This document shows positions 24,540 through 33,101 of a DNA stretch of 62,061 nucleotides, in pieces. The notes beneath the pieces are model-generated. The model saw nothing but the letters and a program-made list of their open reading frames with translations, had not been told where the DNA came from and did not search any database. Each line of letters starts with the position of its first letter. Positions within the stretch are counted from its first letter, which is position 1. The position numbers and the translations under genes were made by a program. Source of the DNA: an uncultured Lachnospiraceae bacterium. Lineage in GTDB: Bacteria > Bacillota > Clostridia > Lachnospirales > Lachnospiraceae. The DNA is taken from positions 1-62,061 of the forward strand of contig CANOVJ010000017.1 in NCBI GenBank assembly GCA_947570615.1. The letters are read 5' to 3'.

Positions 24540-24742
24540 TGCAATACTCTCCTTTCCGTGTTGAATTTGGCCGATTTTCTCCGGCATTTTTATTTTATAA
24601 CTTTTGCGTGAAGGATTCAAGCTGAAAAATGCGAATTATAGCAGCGTATCTGAGGGAAAAGGTGATTGTTGTCATTATGGCCGGGACCAGAAAGAATTTT
24701 TATGATCAGTTGAAACAGTATATGAGGAAAATTCAGCTGAGA

Positions 24743-24776
24743 TAAGGGTATGCCAGATTGCTCCAGCATACCCTTA
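24743..24776 (-). terminator. Terminator after rubrerythrin
   Basis: TAAGGGTATGC (24743-24753) pairs with GCATACCCTTA (24766-24776). On the minus strand it follows the rubrerythrin stop by about 35 bases. Confidence 0.7.
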
Positions 24777-24811
24777 AATCCTCAAAAATGTCAGTTTTAC
24801 GACATTTCTTC

Positions 24812-25351
24812 TTAACCGAAGTATCTCTTAAGCAGACCCTCGAACGCCTTGCCGTGTCGAGCCTCATCGCGGGCCATCTCATGCACGGTGTCATGGATCG
24901 CGTCAAGGTTGGCGGCCTTTGCCCTCTTGGCAAGATCAAACTTACCGGCGGTAGCGCCGTTCTCGGCTTCCACTCTCATCTCAAGGTTCTTCTTCGTGGA
25001 GTCGGTTACCACCTCACCTAAAAGCTCCGCGAACTTGGCCGCGTGCTCTGCCTCCTCCCAGGCTGCCTTCTCCCAGTAAAGGCCGATCTCAGGATAGCCC
25101 TCTCTGTGAGCAACTCTCGCCATGGCAAGATACATACCAACCTCGGTGCATTCGCCGCTGAAGTTGGCGCGCAGATCCGCCATAATATCCTCGCTGGAGC
25201 CCTGAGCAACGCCTACCACGTGCTCTGCCGCCCATGTCATCTCCGCTCCCTGCGCGGTGAATTTCTCAGCGGGAGCGTTGCAGACGGGGCACTTCTCCGG
25301 CGCCGCGTCTCCCTCATGTACATAGCCACATACCTGACATACAAATTTCAT
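24812..25351 (-). CDS. rbr: Rubrerythrin, reverse type (N-terminal rubredoxin domain)
   Basis: A 179-residue non-haem di-iron peroxidase that detoxifies hydrogen peroxide in anaerobes. The rubredoxin-like iron site comes first (C5-x-x-C8, C21-x-x-C24), then the ferritin-like four-helix domain with iron ligands in [28 protein letters not shown] and [11 protein letters not shown]. The domain order is the reverse of classical rubrerythrin. AAGGAGA precedes the ATG. It lies 71 bp downstream of perR on the same strand with no terminator between, so the two are probably co-transcribed and PerR-controlled. Confidence 0.95.
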   Translation of the reverse strand: MKFVCQVCGYVHEGDAAPEKCPVCNAPAEKFTAQGAEMTWAAEHVVGVAQGSSEDIMADLRANFSGECTEVGMYLAMARVAHREGYPEIGLYWEKAAWEEAEHAAKFAELLGEVVTDSTKKNLEMRVEAENGATAGKFDLAKRAKAANLDAIHDTVHEMARDEARHGKAFEGLLKRYFG

Positions 25352-25422
25352 AGCTTCAATCTCCTTTTCTTTTTGAATGATATTGTGAAGTAATATTTAA
25401 TACGGTCTGATAACCAGGCCGA

Positions 25423-25806
25423 TTATTTCTCCGTACATTCGGCGCAACGCCCGTAAAACCAGGTAACCTGTCCCTCAATCTCGCCTGCGAAGCGCTCTCT
25501 CGCCGCCTGTGTCAGGCTCTGTGCAAAGGGCAGCTCCAGATCCCTGACGCATCCGCACTCTGAACAGACAAAATGATAATGAGGCGAAGTATCATAATCG
25601 AAATGATCCACCCCGTCGCCCACCCGGACTCTGACGATCTCTCCCATATCCGCCAGGAGAGTCAGGTTCCGGTACACCGTCCCCAGGCTGATATTGGGAA
25701 ATGTCCGGCGCACGCCCATATATACGATATCCGCGGTGGGATGGTCTTTTCTGGTAGCCAGAAATTTTTTAATGGAATCGCGCTGTCTGCTGTGCTTCAG
25801 ATTCAT
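25423..25806 (-). CDS. perR: Fur-family peroxide regulator (PerR-like)
   Basis: A 127-residue metal-dependent repressor. The N-terminal winged helix includes ISLGTVYRNLTLLADMGEI. The regulatory metal region is DHFDYDTSPHYHFVCSECG, and structural zinc cysteines are C-x-x-C in VCSECG and RCAEC. The D/H pattern and the neighbouring rubrerythrin favour PerR over Fur or Zur. A perfect palindrome of the Per-box type lies 19 bases upstream of the start and next to the -10 box, indicating autoregulation. No strong AGGAGG precedes the ATG at 25806; AGAGAGGAA does. Confidence 0.9.
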   Translation of the reverse strand: MNLKHSRQRDSIKKFLATRKDHPTADIVYMGVRRTFPNISLGTVYRNLTLLADMGEIVRVRVGDGVDHFDYDTSPHYHFVCSECGCVRDLELPFAQSLTQAARERFAGEIEGQVTWFYGRCAECTEK

Positions 25807-25824
25807 AACGGTTCCTCTCTGGTC

Positions 25825-25847
25825 AAAACAGTAATCATTACTGTTTT
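25825..25847. promoter_or_regulatory. PerR/Fur-type palindromic operator
   Basis: An 11-1-11 perfect inverted repeat with core GTAATCATTAC matches the TAATNATTA centre of Per/Fur boxes. It abuts the -10 box of the perR promoter. Confidence 0.8.
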
Positions 25848-25875
25848 ATTATAATGATTTTCCAGTTAATGTCAA
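25848..25875 (-). promoter_or_regulatory. perR promoter
   Basis: On the minus strand there is TTGACA (25875-25870), a 16-bp spacer and TATAAT (25853-25848). The operator lies immediately downstream, so a bound repressor would block polymerase. Confidence 0.85.
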
Positions 25876-25920
25876 CAGGTTTTTATAAATATATCATAAT
25901 CTGATGTCCCGGCCCCTTCC

Positions 25921-26649
25921 CTACTCCAGGATATTGCTGGTGATATAATCCACGCCCCACTCGGCCAGCCTCTGCGCGTCTGCGGGGTCGTCCACGGTCC
26001 AGCAGTTCACCTCGACGCCGTTCTCATGCATCAGCGCAAGCCCCTCTCTGGTCAGCGCCGGATAGTGGATATCCAGATCCAGCCTCCAGGGCTTAAGCCT
26101 TTCAAGGAGCTTTTCGTCGGCGGGATCCATGGTCAGGAACTGGAGCCTGGCATCCGGAACAAGCGCGCGCAGCTCCACCATATTCTCATGGGAAAAGGAG
26201 ATAAAAATGACGTTCTCCAGCCAGCCCTCCTGCCGGATCTGATCCATGATCCCCGCAATGGCCACCGGATCCATACGGTTTTTCAGCTCCAGCACGCAGG
26301 TTTTCTCATATTTGCGGCAGATTCTCACATACTCCCGCAGAAGGGGAACGCGCAGATCGCTTCGGGTCTTTTCCCCTCCGTCCAGATCGGCAAGCGTCAT
26401 CCCCCGCAGAACCGCGGAGTCTGTCTCCTCGATCACATGCTCCTCAAGCCCTACCCGCCGGGTATTATCATCATGGAAAATCACAAACGCGCCGTCCGCG
26501 CTGACATGCACGTCCGTCTCCACCCCGAAATAGCTCCGGTTCCCCGCCGCCACGAAAGCCGCGCAGGTGTTCTCCGTCTCCAGTCCGCTCACCCCGCGGT
26601 GGGCAACCATCCGCACCTGCGGCGTTTTGTTAAATTTAATGGTATCCAT
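25921..26649 (-). CDS. Glycerophosphodiester phosphodiesterase
   Basis: A 242-residue cytosolic GDPD-fold enzyme that hydrolyses glycerophosphodiesters to glycerol 3-phosphate and an alcohol. Catalytic motifs are MVAHRGVSGLETENT near the N-terminus, FGVETDVHVSADG and VIFHDDNTRR. The C-terminal VNCWTVDDPADAQRLAEWGVDYITSN is the usual barrel end. The frame reaches back to 26772, but GGGAG lies 8 bases before the ATG at 26649, where family homology begins. No signal peptide is present. It is divergent from the sensor kinase at 26871. Confidence 0.93.
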   Translation of the reverse strand: MDTIKFNKTPQVRMVAHRGVSGLETENTCAAFVAAGNRSYFGVETDVHVSADGAFVIFHDDNTRRVGLEEHVIEETDSAVLRGMTLADLDGGEKTRSDLRVPLLREYVRICRKYEKTCVLELKNRMDPVAIAGIMDQIRQEGWLENVIFISFSHENMVELRALVPDARLQFLTMDPADEKLLERLKPWRLDLDIHYPALTREGLALMHENGVEVNCWTVDDPADAQRLAEWGVDYITSNILE

Positions 26650-26870
26650 CCTTTTTACTCCCTTCTCCAAAACGCACCCGCCCCATATCTGCTTTTCGTA
26701 TGTAAATGCAGGGTGTCTTCTGTTTACTCTGATGATACTACAATCCCTCTCTTTCTTCAACCGGCATGGCAATTTATAAAATTTTTAGAGATTCCCCGGT
26801 TCTTTAATATCCATTCCCGGTTTCCTGTGCTATACTTGTCACAGAAACTGTTTCAAATACGGAGCTTATT

Positions 26871-28349
26871 ATGAAATTTAAAACCAGACTGGTCATTACA
26901 TTTCTCACCATTATCCTGCTGCCTCTGGTGCTGGCCTGCACCGCCTTCCTGTGTATCGGGGCGTTTCTGATTCGTGAGCCGGAGGAATTCGGTTTCCGCA
27001 ACAAGGATTACAATATGCTTTTGGAGCCCACCGAGGTTTTTCAGATTATCTCCGACGAGATCTTTCTGGAGGTGGAGGATATCCTGGAGAGGGATCCCGC
27101 CGCCCTGGAGGATACGCAGGTCCTCTCCGCCATCAACGAGAAAATCGTGAACAGATCCTCCTACATCATGGTTCGTCGGCAGGACGGGCTCTATTACGCG
27201 GGGAACGAGCTGGCCGCGCAGAAAATTTTCGATATGCTTCCGGCGTTCCAGGAGGGCAACGTGGGAAAGCAGCAGGAGCAGAGCGTTTATTACGACGACA
27301 TGAAAAAGCTGGTGCGGCAGATGGATTTTTATTTTCTGGACGGAAGCGAGGGGAGCTTTTTTATCATCACCCGCGCCAACTCCATCCTGTCCCGGAAGCT
27401 GTTCGTAGATATGGCCATCGCCATCATGGTGATCCTGATCTTTACCAGCCTCTTTCTCACCAACTGGATCAGCAGAGGGGTTTTTACCCCCATCAATCAG
27501 CTCAATATCGCCATGCAGAATATCGCGGAGGGCAATCTGGAGTACATGCTCCCGGATAAGGATGACGGGGAGATCGGCGAGCTTTACCGCAATTACGAGG
27601 ATATGCGGCTGCGCCTCAAGGAGTCCACGGACGAAAAGATCCTGGCGGAAAAGCAGAACCGAGAGCTGGTCAGCAATATCTCCCATGACCTGAAAACGCC
27701 CATAACCGCCATCAAGGGGTATGTGGAGGGCATCATGGACGGGGTGGCCGACACCCCCGAAAAAATGGACAAATATATCAGAACCATTTATAATAAGGCC
27801 ATGGATATGGACCGGCTCATCAACGAGCTGACCGTCTATTCGGGAATCGATTCCAACCGGATCCCCTACCATTTCCACAGAATAAATATTTCTGAATATT
27901 TCGGGGATTGTATTGAGGAGGTAGGCCTTGATCTGGAATCCAAAAATATCGGGCTGGATTACTCCAATCTGGCGTCGCCGGACACGCTGATCATCGCGGA
28001 TCCCGAGCAGCTTAAGAGAGTGATCAACAACATCATCGGCAACAGCGTCAAATACATGGACAAGGAGCGGGGACAGATCGACATCCGCATTCTGGACGAG
28101 CTGGATTCCATACGGGTGGAGATCGAGGACAACGGAAAAGGCATCGCCGCCAGGGATCTTCCCAAGATATTCGAGCGTTTTTACCGGACGGATACCTCCC
28201 GAAATTCCGCCCAGGGCGGAAGCGGTATCGGGCTCTCCATTGTGAAGAAGATCATCGAGGATCACGGCGGATATATCTGGGCCACCAGCAAAGAGGGCGA
28301 AGGAACCTGTATGCATTTTGTGATACGAAAATATCAGGAAGCTGAATAA
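26871..28349 (+). CDS. Sensor histidine kinase (HAMP, HisKA, HATPase)
   Basis: A 492-residue membrane sensor kinase. Transmembrane helices lie at about 8-32 and 178-200 around a ~145-residue external domain. A HAMP linker (VFTPINQLNIAMQNIAEGNLE) follows, then NISHDLKTPITAIKGY with phospho-accepting H272, and ATPase motifs VINNIIGNSVKY, DNGKGI and GSGIGLSIVKKI. GGAG is 7 bases before the ATG. It is paired with the OmpR-type regulator 18 bp downstream. It resembles cell-envelope stress sensors of Firmicutes, but its signal is unknown. Confidence 0.94.
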   Translation: MKFKTRLVITFLTIILLPLVLACTAFLCIGAFLIREPEEFGFRNKDYNMLLEPTEVFQIISDEIFLEVEDILERDPAALEDTQVLSAINEKIVNRSSYIMVRRQDGLYYAGNELAAQKIFDMLPAFQEGNVGKQQEQSVYYDDMKKLVRQMDFYFLDGSEGSFFIITRANSILSRKLFVDMAIAIMVILIFTSLFLTNWISRGVFTPINQLNIAMQNIAEGNLEYMLPDKDDGEIGELYRNYEDMRLRLKESTDEKILAEKQNRELVSNISHDLKTPITAIKGYVEGIMDGVADTPEKMDKYIRTIYNKAMDMDRLINELTVYSGIDSNRIPYHFHRINISEYFGDCIEEVGLDLESKNIGLDYSNLASPDTLIIADPEQLKRVINNIIGNSVKYMDKERGQIDIRILDELDSIRVEIEDNGKGIAARDLPKIFERFYRTDTSRNSAQGGSGIGLSIVKKIIEDHGGYIWATSKEGEGTCMHFVIRKYQEAE

Positions 28350-28367
28350 AAACAGGAGGAAATACGG

Positions 28368-29057
28368 ATGAGCAAAATTTTAATTATCGAAGACGAGGAA
28401 GCGATTGCCGATCTTGAAAAGGATTATCTGGAGCTGAGCGGCTTTGAGGTGCAGATCTGCAACCAGGGCGACGAGGGTCTGAAGGCGGCCCTGGCCGGAG
28501 AATTTGATCTGATCGTGCTGGATCTGATGCTGCCCGGCATGGACGGCTTTGAGATCTGCCGTCACATCAGGGAGGAAAAAAACATCCCCATCATCATGGT
28601 CTCCGCCAGGAAGGACGATATCGACAAAATCCGCGGACTGGGCCTGGGCGCCGACGACTATATGACCAAGCCCTTCAGTCCCAGCGAGCTGGTGGCCAGA
28701 GTGAAAGCCCACATGGCCAGATATAATCGTCTTGTAGGCTCCAACCAGAAAAACAACGATATCATTGAAATCCGCGGCATCCGTATCGACAAGACCGCAA
28801 GGAGAGTCATTGTGGACGGCACGGAAAAGGCCTTCACCGGAAAGGAATTCGACCTGCTCACGTTCCTCGCAGAGCATCCCAACCATGTATACACCAAGGA
28901 GGAGCTCTTCCGGGAAATCTGGGACATGGATTCCATCGGGGATATCGCCACGGTGACCGTGCATATCAAGAAAATCCGGGAAAAAATCGAATACGATTCC
29001 GCAAAGCCCCAGTATATCGAGACCATCTGGGGCGTGGGATACCGCTTCAAGGTATAG
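28368..29057 (+). CDS. OmpR/PhoB-type response regulator
   Basis: A 229-residue regulator. The receiver holds IIEDEEAI, the phosphorylated Asp in LIVLDLMLPGMDG (about D52) and the Lys in YMTKPFSPSEL. The winged-helix effector includes LLTFLAEHPNHVYTKEELFREIW and the end YIETIWGVGYRFKV. GGAGG precedes the ATG. It lies 18 bp after the kinase gene. The pseudouridine synthase follows 65 bp later without a clear terminator. Confidence 0.96.
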   Translation: MSKILIIEDEEAIADLEKDYLELSGFEVQICNQGDEGLKAALAGEFDLIVLDLMLPGMDGFEICRHIREEKNIPIIMVSARKDDIDKIRGLGLGADDYMTKPFSPSELVARVKAHMARYNRLVGSNQKNNDIIEIRGIRIDKTARRVIVDGTEKAFTGKEFDLLTFLAEHPNHVYTKEELFREIWDMDSIGDIATVTVHIKKIREKIEYDSAKPQYIETIWGVGYRFKV

Positions 29058-29122
29058 ACATCCTGCCCCGGGCCGATCCCGCCGGCCGGCAGCTTCGTCC
29101 CCCGTTTTGAGAAAACACAAGA

Positions 29123-29935
29123 ATGCTATGGAAAGCGTGCTACCCAGTGCAAAAGAACATTTTATTTGAAGACGAACACATTATAGTGGTTTACAAGCCG
29201 GCGGGAATCGCCACCCAGACTGCCAGAATCGGCCAGCAGGATATGGTCAGCGAGCTGAAAAACTACCTGTCCTCCCGCACCGGAGCCGGAAGCGTGCCTT
29301 ACCTTGGTATTGTCCACCGGCTGGACCAGCCCGTATCCGGGCTTCTGGTCTTTGCCAAAACCAGAGAGGCGGCGGCAGACCTGGGCAGGCAGATCACCGG
29401 CGGGCAGATGCAGAAATTTTATCACGCTCTTGTGTCGGGCGTCCCCGGGAAGGAGTCTGCAACGCTCACGGACTATCTCTTTAAGGACGGAAAAACAAAC
29501 CGATCCCTGATCGTGGGGGCGGATTTTCCCGGAGGGCGCAGGGCCGTTCTCACATACCGGCTGGTCAGAACCCTGATCGCCCTGGAGGACGACCTGGGCT
29601 ACCGGCAGTACAGGGCATATGTCCGCGCCTTACACGCAAAGCGCTCCGCTGATTTACCAAAGGAGCGGGAAATCTCTCTGGTGGAAATCCTCCTGCTCAC
29701 GGGCCGCCATCATCAGATCCGGGTTCAGATGGCGGGCGCAGGCCTGCCTCTTCTGGGCGACGGCAGGTACGGCGTCCCCGCCTCCAGAGAGCTGAGTCAG
29801 AAGGTCCACTGTCGAAGCGTGGCTCTGTGCGCCAGTAAGCTGACCTTTTATCATCCTGTTACCAGGCAGGAGCTCTCCTTCCGGCATCTTCCGGAGGATG
29901 ATATTTTCCAGCCCTTTTTTGCGGAGGGAATTTAA
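29123..29935 (+). CDS. RluA-family pseudouridine synthase
   Basis: A 270-residue RNA-modifying enzyme. The catalytic motif GIVHRLDQPVSGLLVFAKT (Asp in HRLD) is near residue 65, and the family segments FEDEHIIVVYKPAGI and LLTGRHHQIRVQMA are present. There is no S4 domain, so it is like the shorter RluA/RluC relatives. The target RNA cannot be told. No convincing ribosome site precedes the ATG, so the start is uncertain by a few codons; the KNILFEDEH segment is the first certain part. Confidence 0.88.
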   Translation: MLWKACYPVQKNILFEDEHIIVVYKPAGIATQTARIGQQDMVSELKNYLSSRTGAGSVPYLGIVHRLDQPVSGLLVFAKTREAAADLGRQITGGQMQKFYHALVSGVPGKESATLTDYLFKDGKTNRSLIVGADFPGGRRAVLTYRLVRTLIALEDDLGYRQYRAYVRALHAKRSADLPKEREISLVEILLLTGRHHQIRVQMAGAGLPLLGDGRYGVPASRELSQKVHCRSVALCASKLTFYHPVTRQELSFRHLPEDDIFQPFFAEGI

Positions 29936-29965
29936 GAATTTTTCTGTTATATTTCGCTCGAAACT

Positions 29966-30001
29966 ACCCATACTACCTGTAGAAAAATGGTGAGTATGGG
30001 T
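29966..30001 (+). promoter_or_regulatory. Inverted repeat overlapping the ribosome site of the AI-2E gene
   Basis: ACCCATACT (29966-29974) pairs perfectly with AGTATGGGT (29993-30001). The 3-prime arm holds the GGGT that, with the next GA, is the only plausible Shine-Dalgarno for the ATG at 30010, so the structure could gate translation. Confidence 0.5.
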
Positions 30002-30009
30002 GATTTATT

Positions 30010-31065
30010 ATGTGGAAAATAAATGTGACAGAGTCCGGCAAAAAATATCTGACTGCGGCGGGAGTAAGCCTTCTGGTTTTCCTGGCCATGAAATACGTAA
30101 GCCCCATCGCCTCTCCCTTTATTCTGGCCTTTGCTCTCTGCGCCCTGCTCAACCCTCTCGCGTCGGCGCTTCACAGAAAAACCAAAATCAGAAAGTCCGT
30201 TCTGGCAGGGCTTATTCTGCTTCTGGTCAGCGTCCTCTTTGTCATCCTGCTGTGGCTGCTTGTCTCCGCCCTCTTCACCGGGGGCGGCAAACTGGCCTGT
30301 CAGATGCCGGACTACCAGGAGGAGCTGTGTCTTCTGCTGGGCAATTGCTGTGACATGATGGAACAGCGTTTTGGCATCGACGGCGTTCAGATTGAAAATT
30401 TCGTGCTGGAGCAGGTGGACATCCTGATCGAAAATCTGGAGGTGAATATCCTTCCCGCGGTCATGGGCAAATCGGTGGACTATGTGATGAATATCGGCAG
30501 TGTGGTCAGCTTTATCGTCGTCATGATCATCGCCTCCCTTCTGATCGTAAAGGATTACGACATGCTGCTCTCGAAAATCAGGGAAAATCAGGACTTTAAC
30601 GGCATTCGGGAAATTGGCCGCAAAATCCTCCTCTATCTGAAAACCTTTGTCAGGGCCCAGATCATCATTCTGTGCATTATCAGCACAGTCTGCGCGGTTT
30701 CACTGACCCTGATGGGCATGAAGGGCGGGGTCCTCTACGGAATTCTGACAGGCGTCATGGACATGCTTCCCTTTATCGGCACCGGCATCATGCTCATTCC
30801 CCTGGCCCTCTACCATCTGATCAACGGAAGCTTCGTGCAGGCAGTCCTGTGTCTGGTTCTCTACGCCGTCTGCGCCCTGATCCGGGAGTTTTCCGAACCC
30901 CGGCTGATCGGCGACCGGGTAGGAGTCTGGCCGGCAGGAATTCTGTTCTCGGTCTTTGCCGGGCTTCATCTTTTCGGCATATGGGGGATCATCAAGGGGC
31001 CTCTTACGCTGATCATAATCTGTGAGACCTGCAAATATTTGTGGGGAAAGGGTGGCGAAACCTGA
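30010..31065 (+). CDS. AI-2E family transporter (YtvI-like)
   Basis: A 351-residue integral membrane protein with about seven to eight hydrophobic helices: an N-terminal pair (LLVFLAMKYVSPIASPFILAF), one near residue 75, one near 165, and a C-terminal group including GVLYGILTGVMDMLPFIGTGIMLIPLAL and PAGILFSVFAGLHLFGIWGI. This arrangement is typical of the PerM/YdbI/YtvI family. Substrate is unknown; in sporulating Firmicutes YtvI members have been linked to sporulation. The presumed ribosome site lies in a stem-loop. Confidence 0.88.
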   Translation: MWKINVTESGKKYLTAAGVSLLVFLAMKYVSPIASPFILAFALCALLNPLASALHRKTKIRKSVLAGLILLLVSVLFVILLWLLVSALFTGGGKLACQMPDYQEELCLLLGNCCDMMEQRFGIDGVQIENFVLEQVDILIENLEVNILPAVMGKSVDYVMNIGSVVSFIVVMIIASLLIVKDYDMLLSKIRENQDFNGIREIGRKILLYLKTFVRAQIIILCIISTVCAVSLTLMGMKGGVLYGILTGVMDMLPFIGTGIMLIPLALYHLINGSFVQAVLCLVLYAVCALIREFSEPRLIGDRVGVWPAGILFSVFAGLHLFGIWGIIKGPLTLIIICETCKYLWGKGGET

Positions 31066-31121
31066 GTCGCGCTGATATACTGGGATGGATGCAAAATATC
31101 CGGATCCGGGAGGAACGCTCT

Positions 31122-32702
31122 ATGCTCAGGAAAGCGGGGACTTTATTTTCAACTGCATATCTGTTACTGATTTTCGGCGTGTATCCTTTTTATATGAAGG
31201 AAGGCTATGTGGATATCGGCAGGGCAAAGTATGACTTTCTCATCTGCTGTTCTCTGGGGGCGGCCGCAATCCTGTCTGTGATCGCCCTTCTGCGGGGCGG
31301 GGTACATCTTCTGAAGCGCGCAGGCGGTGACAGAAGGTCCCCTTCGGGTCCTGTGTCCTTTACCGATCTGTCTGTGCTTTTGTACGCCGCGTCGGCGAGC
31401 TGCTCCTTTATCCTGTCCGATTACCGCGAACAGGCCCTGCGGGGGGCGGAAGGCTGGTATATGGGGCTGCTCCTTCTGCTTTCCCTGTGCAGCCTGTACT
31501 TTCTCATCTCCCGCCTCTGGAACGGCTCCCCCCTCGTCTGGTATGTGGCAATGGCCGCATCCCTTGCCGTTTTTCTGCTGGGAATTCTGGACAGGTTCAG
31601 CCTGTATGTAATTCCCCTCGCCATACGCCAGAGTAACTTTATCTCCACTCTTGGCAATATCAACTGGTTCTGCGGCTACTTATCTGTCCTGGCTCCCATG
31701 GGAATCTGTCTGCCCGTCTTTGGGCCCGGACAGACAGATCCCCATGAAGGCCGGGGCCGCTCCTTCCTCTCCCGTCTTTTTCGGCCTTTTGCTCTCCTGT
31801 ATACCGTAATCGCTTTTCTGGCCGGCTTCTGTCAGGGAAGCGAAAGCATTTTTCTGTTCTGGGGATCGCTTTTTTTCATCCTGCTCTGGATCACCGTCTC
31901 AGAAAGATCACGGCTTTCAAACCTCCTGCTCCTTCTTTTCCTCTGGTGTCTGGCCGCCCTGGGGATGCGGCTGTTACTATTTTTATTCCCGCAGGGGTAC
32001 AACTACGAGACGGAAAATCTGTGCGTCCTTCTGGCTCAGTCGGGCCTCGTACCGGCCGTGGGCCTTCCGGCCTTTGCAGGTTATCTGTACCTGAAAAAAA
32101 CCTCTTCCCATCCTGCCCCGGACAGACGCACGCTCAGAGCCGCCCGCCTGGTCATGGCCGCCCTTTCCCTGACGGCTCTTTTTCTGTGGCTGGGACTGTC
32201 CATATATAACACCCAAAAGGGTATTCCCCTCCTTGCCCGCAACAGCCTGTTTCTGTTAGACGCCTCCTGGGGAAACGGCCGCGGCGCGGCCCTGCGGGCC
32301 GGATACGCTCTCTGGAGCCAGATGCCTCTTACGGGCCGCCTCTTCGGCGCAGGACCGGACTGCTTTTCCTTCCTCGCCTACTCCCTGCCCGAAATCGCCT
32401 CAAAGCTTACGGACGCTTTCGGAACCAGCCGCCTGACCAACGCCCACAACGAGCTCCTCACCTCCCTGGTCAACATCGGTCTTTCGGGCACTGTCCTTTA
32501 CTACGCGGCCTTCCTCTCCTTCGCCGTCCGCTGTCTGAAAAGGGGCGCTCAGAACCCGTATCTGTGCGCCGCCGCAGTGTGCGTGCTGTGCTGCCTCTCT
32601 CACAATATGCTGAGCTTTTCCCAGGTGCTGAATCTCCCCTTCGCGTTCCTGATTATGGCCATGGGGGAAACCCTTCTGCGAAAAATTCCCGCAACCGGTT
32701 GA
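31122..32702 (+). CDS. O-antigen ligase/polymerase-like membrane protein
   Basis: A 526-residue protein with roughly twelve hydrophobic helices. A polar extracellular loop in the second half carries the segment GRLFGAGPDCFSFLAYSL and, further on, TNAHNELLTSLVNIGLSGTVLYY, a signature style of the Wzy/WaaL O-antigen ligase superfamily. It would polymerise or ligate a surface polysaccharide at the outer face of the membrane. The frame opens at 31041 inside the previous gene, but GGAGG 8 bases before the ATG at 31122 marks the likely start. No glycosyltransferases are nearby, so the glycan is unknown. Confidence 0.82.
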   Translation: MLRKAGTLFSTAYLLLIFGVYPFYMKEGYVDIGRAKYDFLICCSLGAAAILSVIALLRGGVHLLKRAGGDRRSPSGPVSFTDLSVLLYAASASCSFILSDYREQALRGAEGWYMGLLLLLSLCSLYFLISRLWNGSPLVWYVAMAASLAVFLLGILDRFSLYVIPLAIRQSNFISTLGNINWFCGYLSVLAPMGICLPVFGPGQTDPHEGRGRSFLSRLFRPFALLYTVIAFLAGFCQGSESIFLFWGSLFFILLWITVSERSRLSNLLLLLFLWCLAALGMRLLLFLFPQGYNYETENLCVLLAQSGLVPAVGLPAFAGYLYLKKTSSHPAPDRRTLRAARLVMAALSLTALFLWLGLSIYNTQKGIPLLARNSLFLLDASWGNGRGAALRAGYALWSQMPLTGRLFGAGPDCFSFLAYSLPEIASKLTDAFGTSRLTNAHNELLTSLVNIGLSGTVLYYAAFLSFAVRCLKRGAQNPYLCAAAVCVLCCLSHNMLSFSQVLNLPFAFLIMAMGETLLRKIPATG

Positions 32703-32754
32703 CAAAGCGCATAACTTTCACTAAAATCGAAATCAGACGTGACGAAGAAGAGGA

Positions 32755-32992
32755 TCAGTACAGACAGGAAGCCATCAGAGAGAGAATCCCTCCGGCCGGA
32801 CCCGGCCAGAGGCGCTGAAAGATTTTCAGGTGGAATGTCCGGAACCCGCCTTGGAGTCCTGTATGAAAATACAGCGTAGCACCGGCGATAACGGTAAGAA
32901 AAGAGAATGTCCATGACAAAGCGCCCTGCGGGGCTGCGGTTATGATGCATTAAGAAGGGTGGTACCGCCGGATTCCGGTCCCTTGTGGGGTG
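32755..32992 (+). promoter_or_regulatory. T-box leader of proS (tRNA-Pro sensing)
   Basis: A T-box element is present. Stem I is closed by ACAGGA (32763-32768) pairing with TCCTGT (32857-32862). The specifier side contains GGAACCCGCC (32841-32850) with proline codon CCC (or CCG). The antiterminator AAGGG (32955-32959) pairs with CCCTT (32980-32984) and its bulge carries TGGTACC, whose UGGU can pair with the ACCA end of uncharged tRNA-Pro (discriminator A). In this class of leader, uncharged tRNA turns the downstream synthetase gene on. A typical terminator with a T-run after the antiterminator is not evident. Confidence 0.88.
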
Positions 32993-32998
32993 GGAAAA

Positions 32999-33093
32999 GG
33001 TGTGCCGCCCTTTCGTTATAAAAATTCCCCCAAAGCCTGTGCCTGCGCGGCGGCCGGCTTTTCGGCACACCAGAATTCTGCCGCGCGGAAAAG
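32999..33093 (+). promoter_or_regulatory. Alternative stems between T-box and proS start
   Basis: GGTGTGCCG (32999-33007) can pair with CGGCACACC (33063-33071). GCGCGGC (33045-33051) can pair with GCCGCGC (33080-33086). CTTTTC (33058-33063) can pair with GAAAAG (33088-33093), directly next to the AGGAG ribosome site. The pairs are partly exclusive, suggesting a switch at the ribosome site rather than a simple terminator. Confidence 0.45.
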
Positions 33094-33101
33094 AGGAGAA
33101 A

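Noticed and set aside
24629-24745. 38-codon plus-strand frame between rubredoxin and rubrerythrin
   Set aside because: The only ribosome-like site (AAGGA) is 12-14 bases away, its stop lies inside the rubrerythrin terminator, and no family is recognised; probably chance or a remnant.
26853-28316. 487-codon antisense frame across the sensor kinase gene
   Set aside because: The plus-strand kinase has all expected motifs; the antisense frame has no domain and arises from codon bias.
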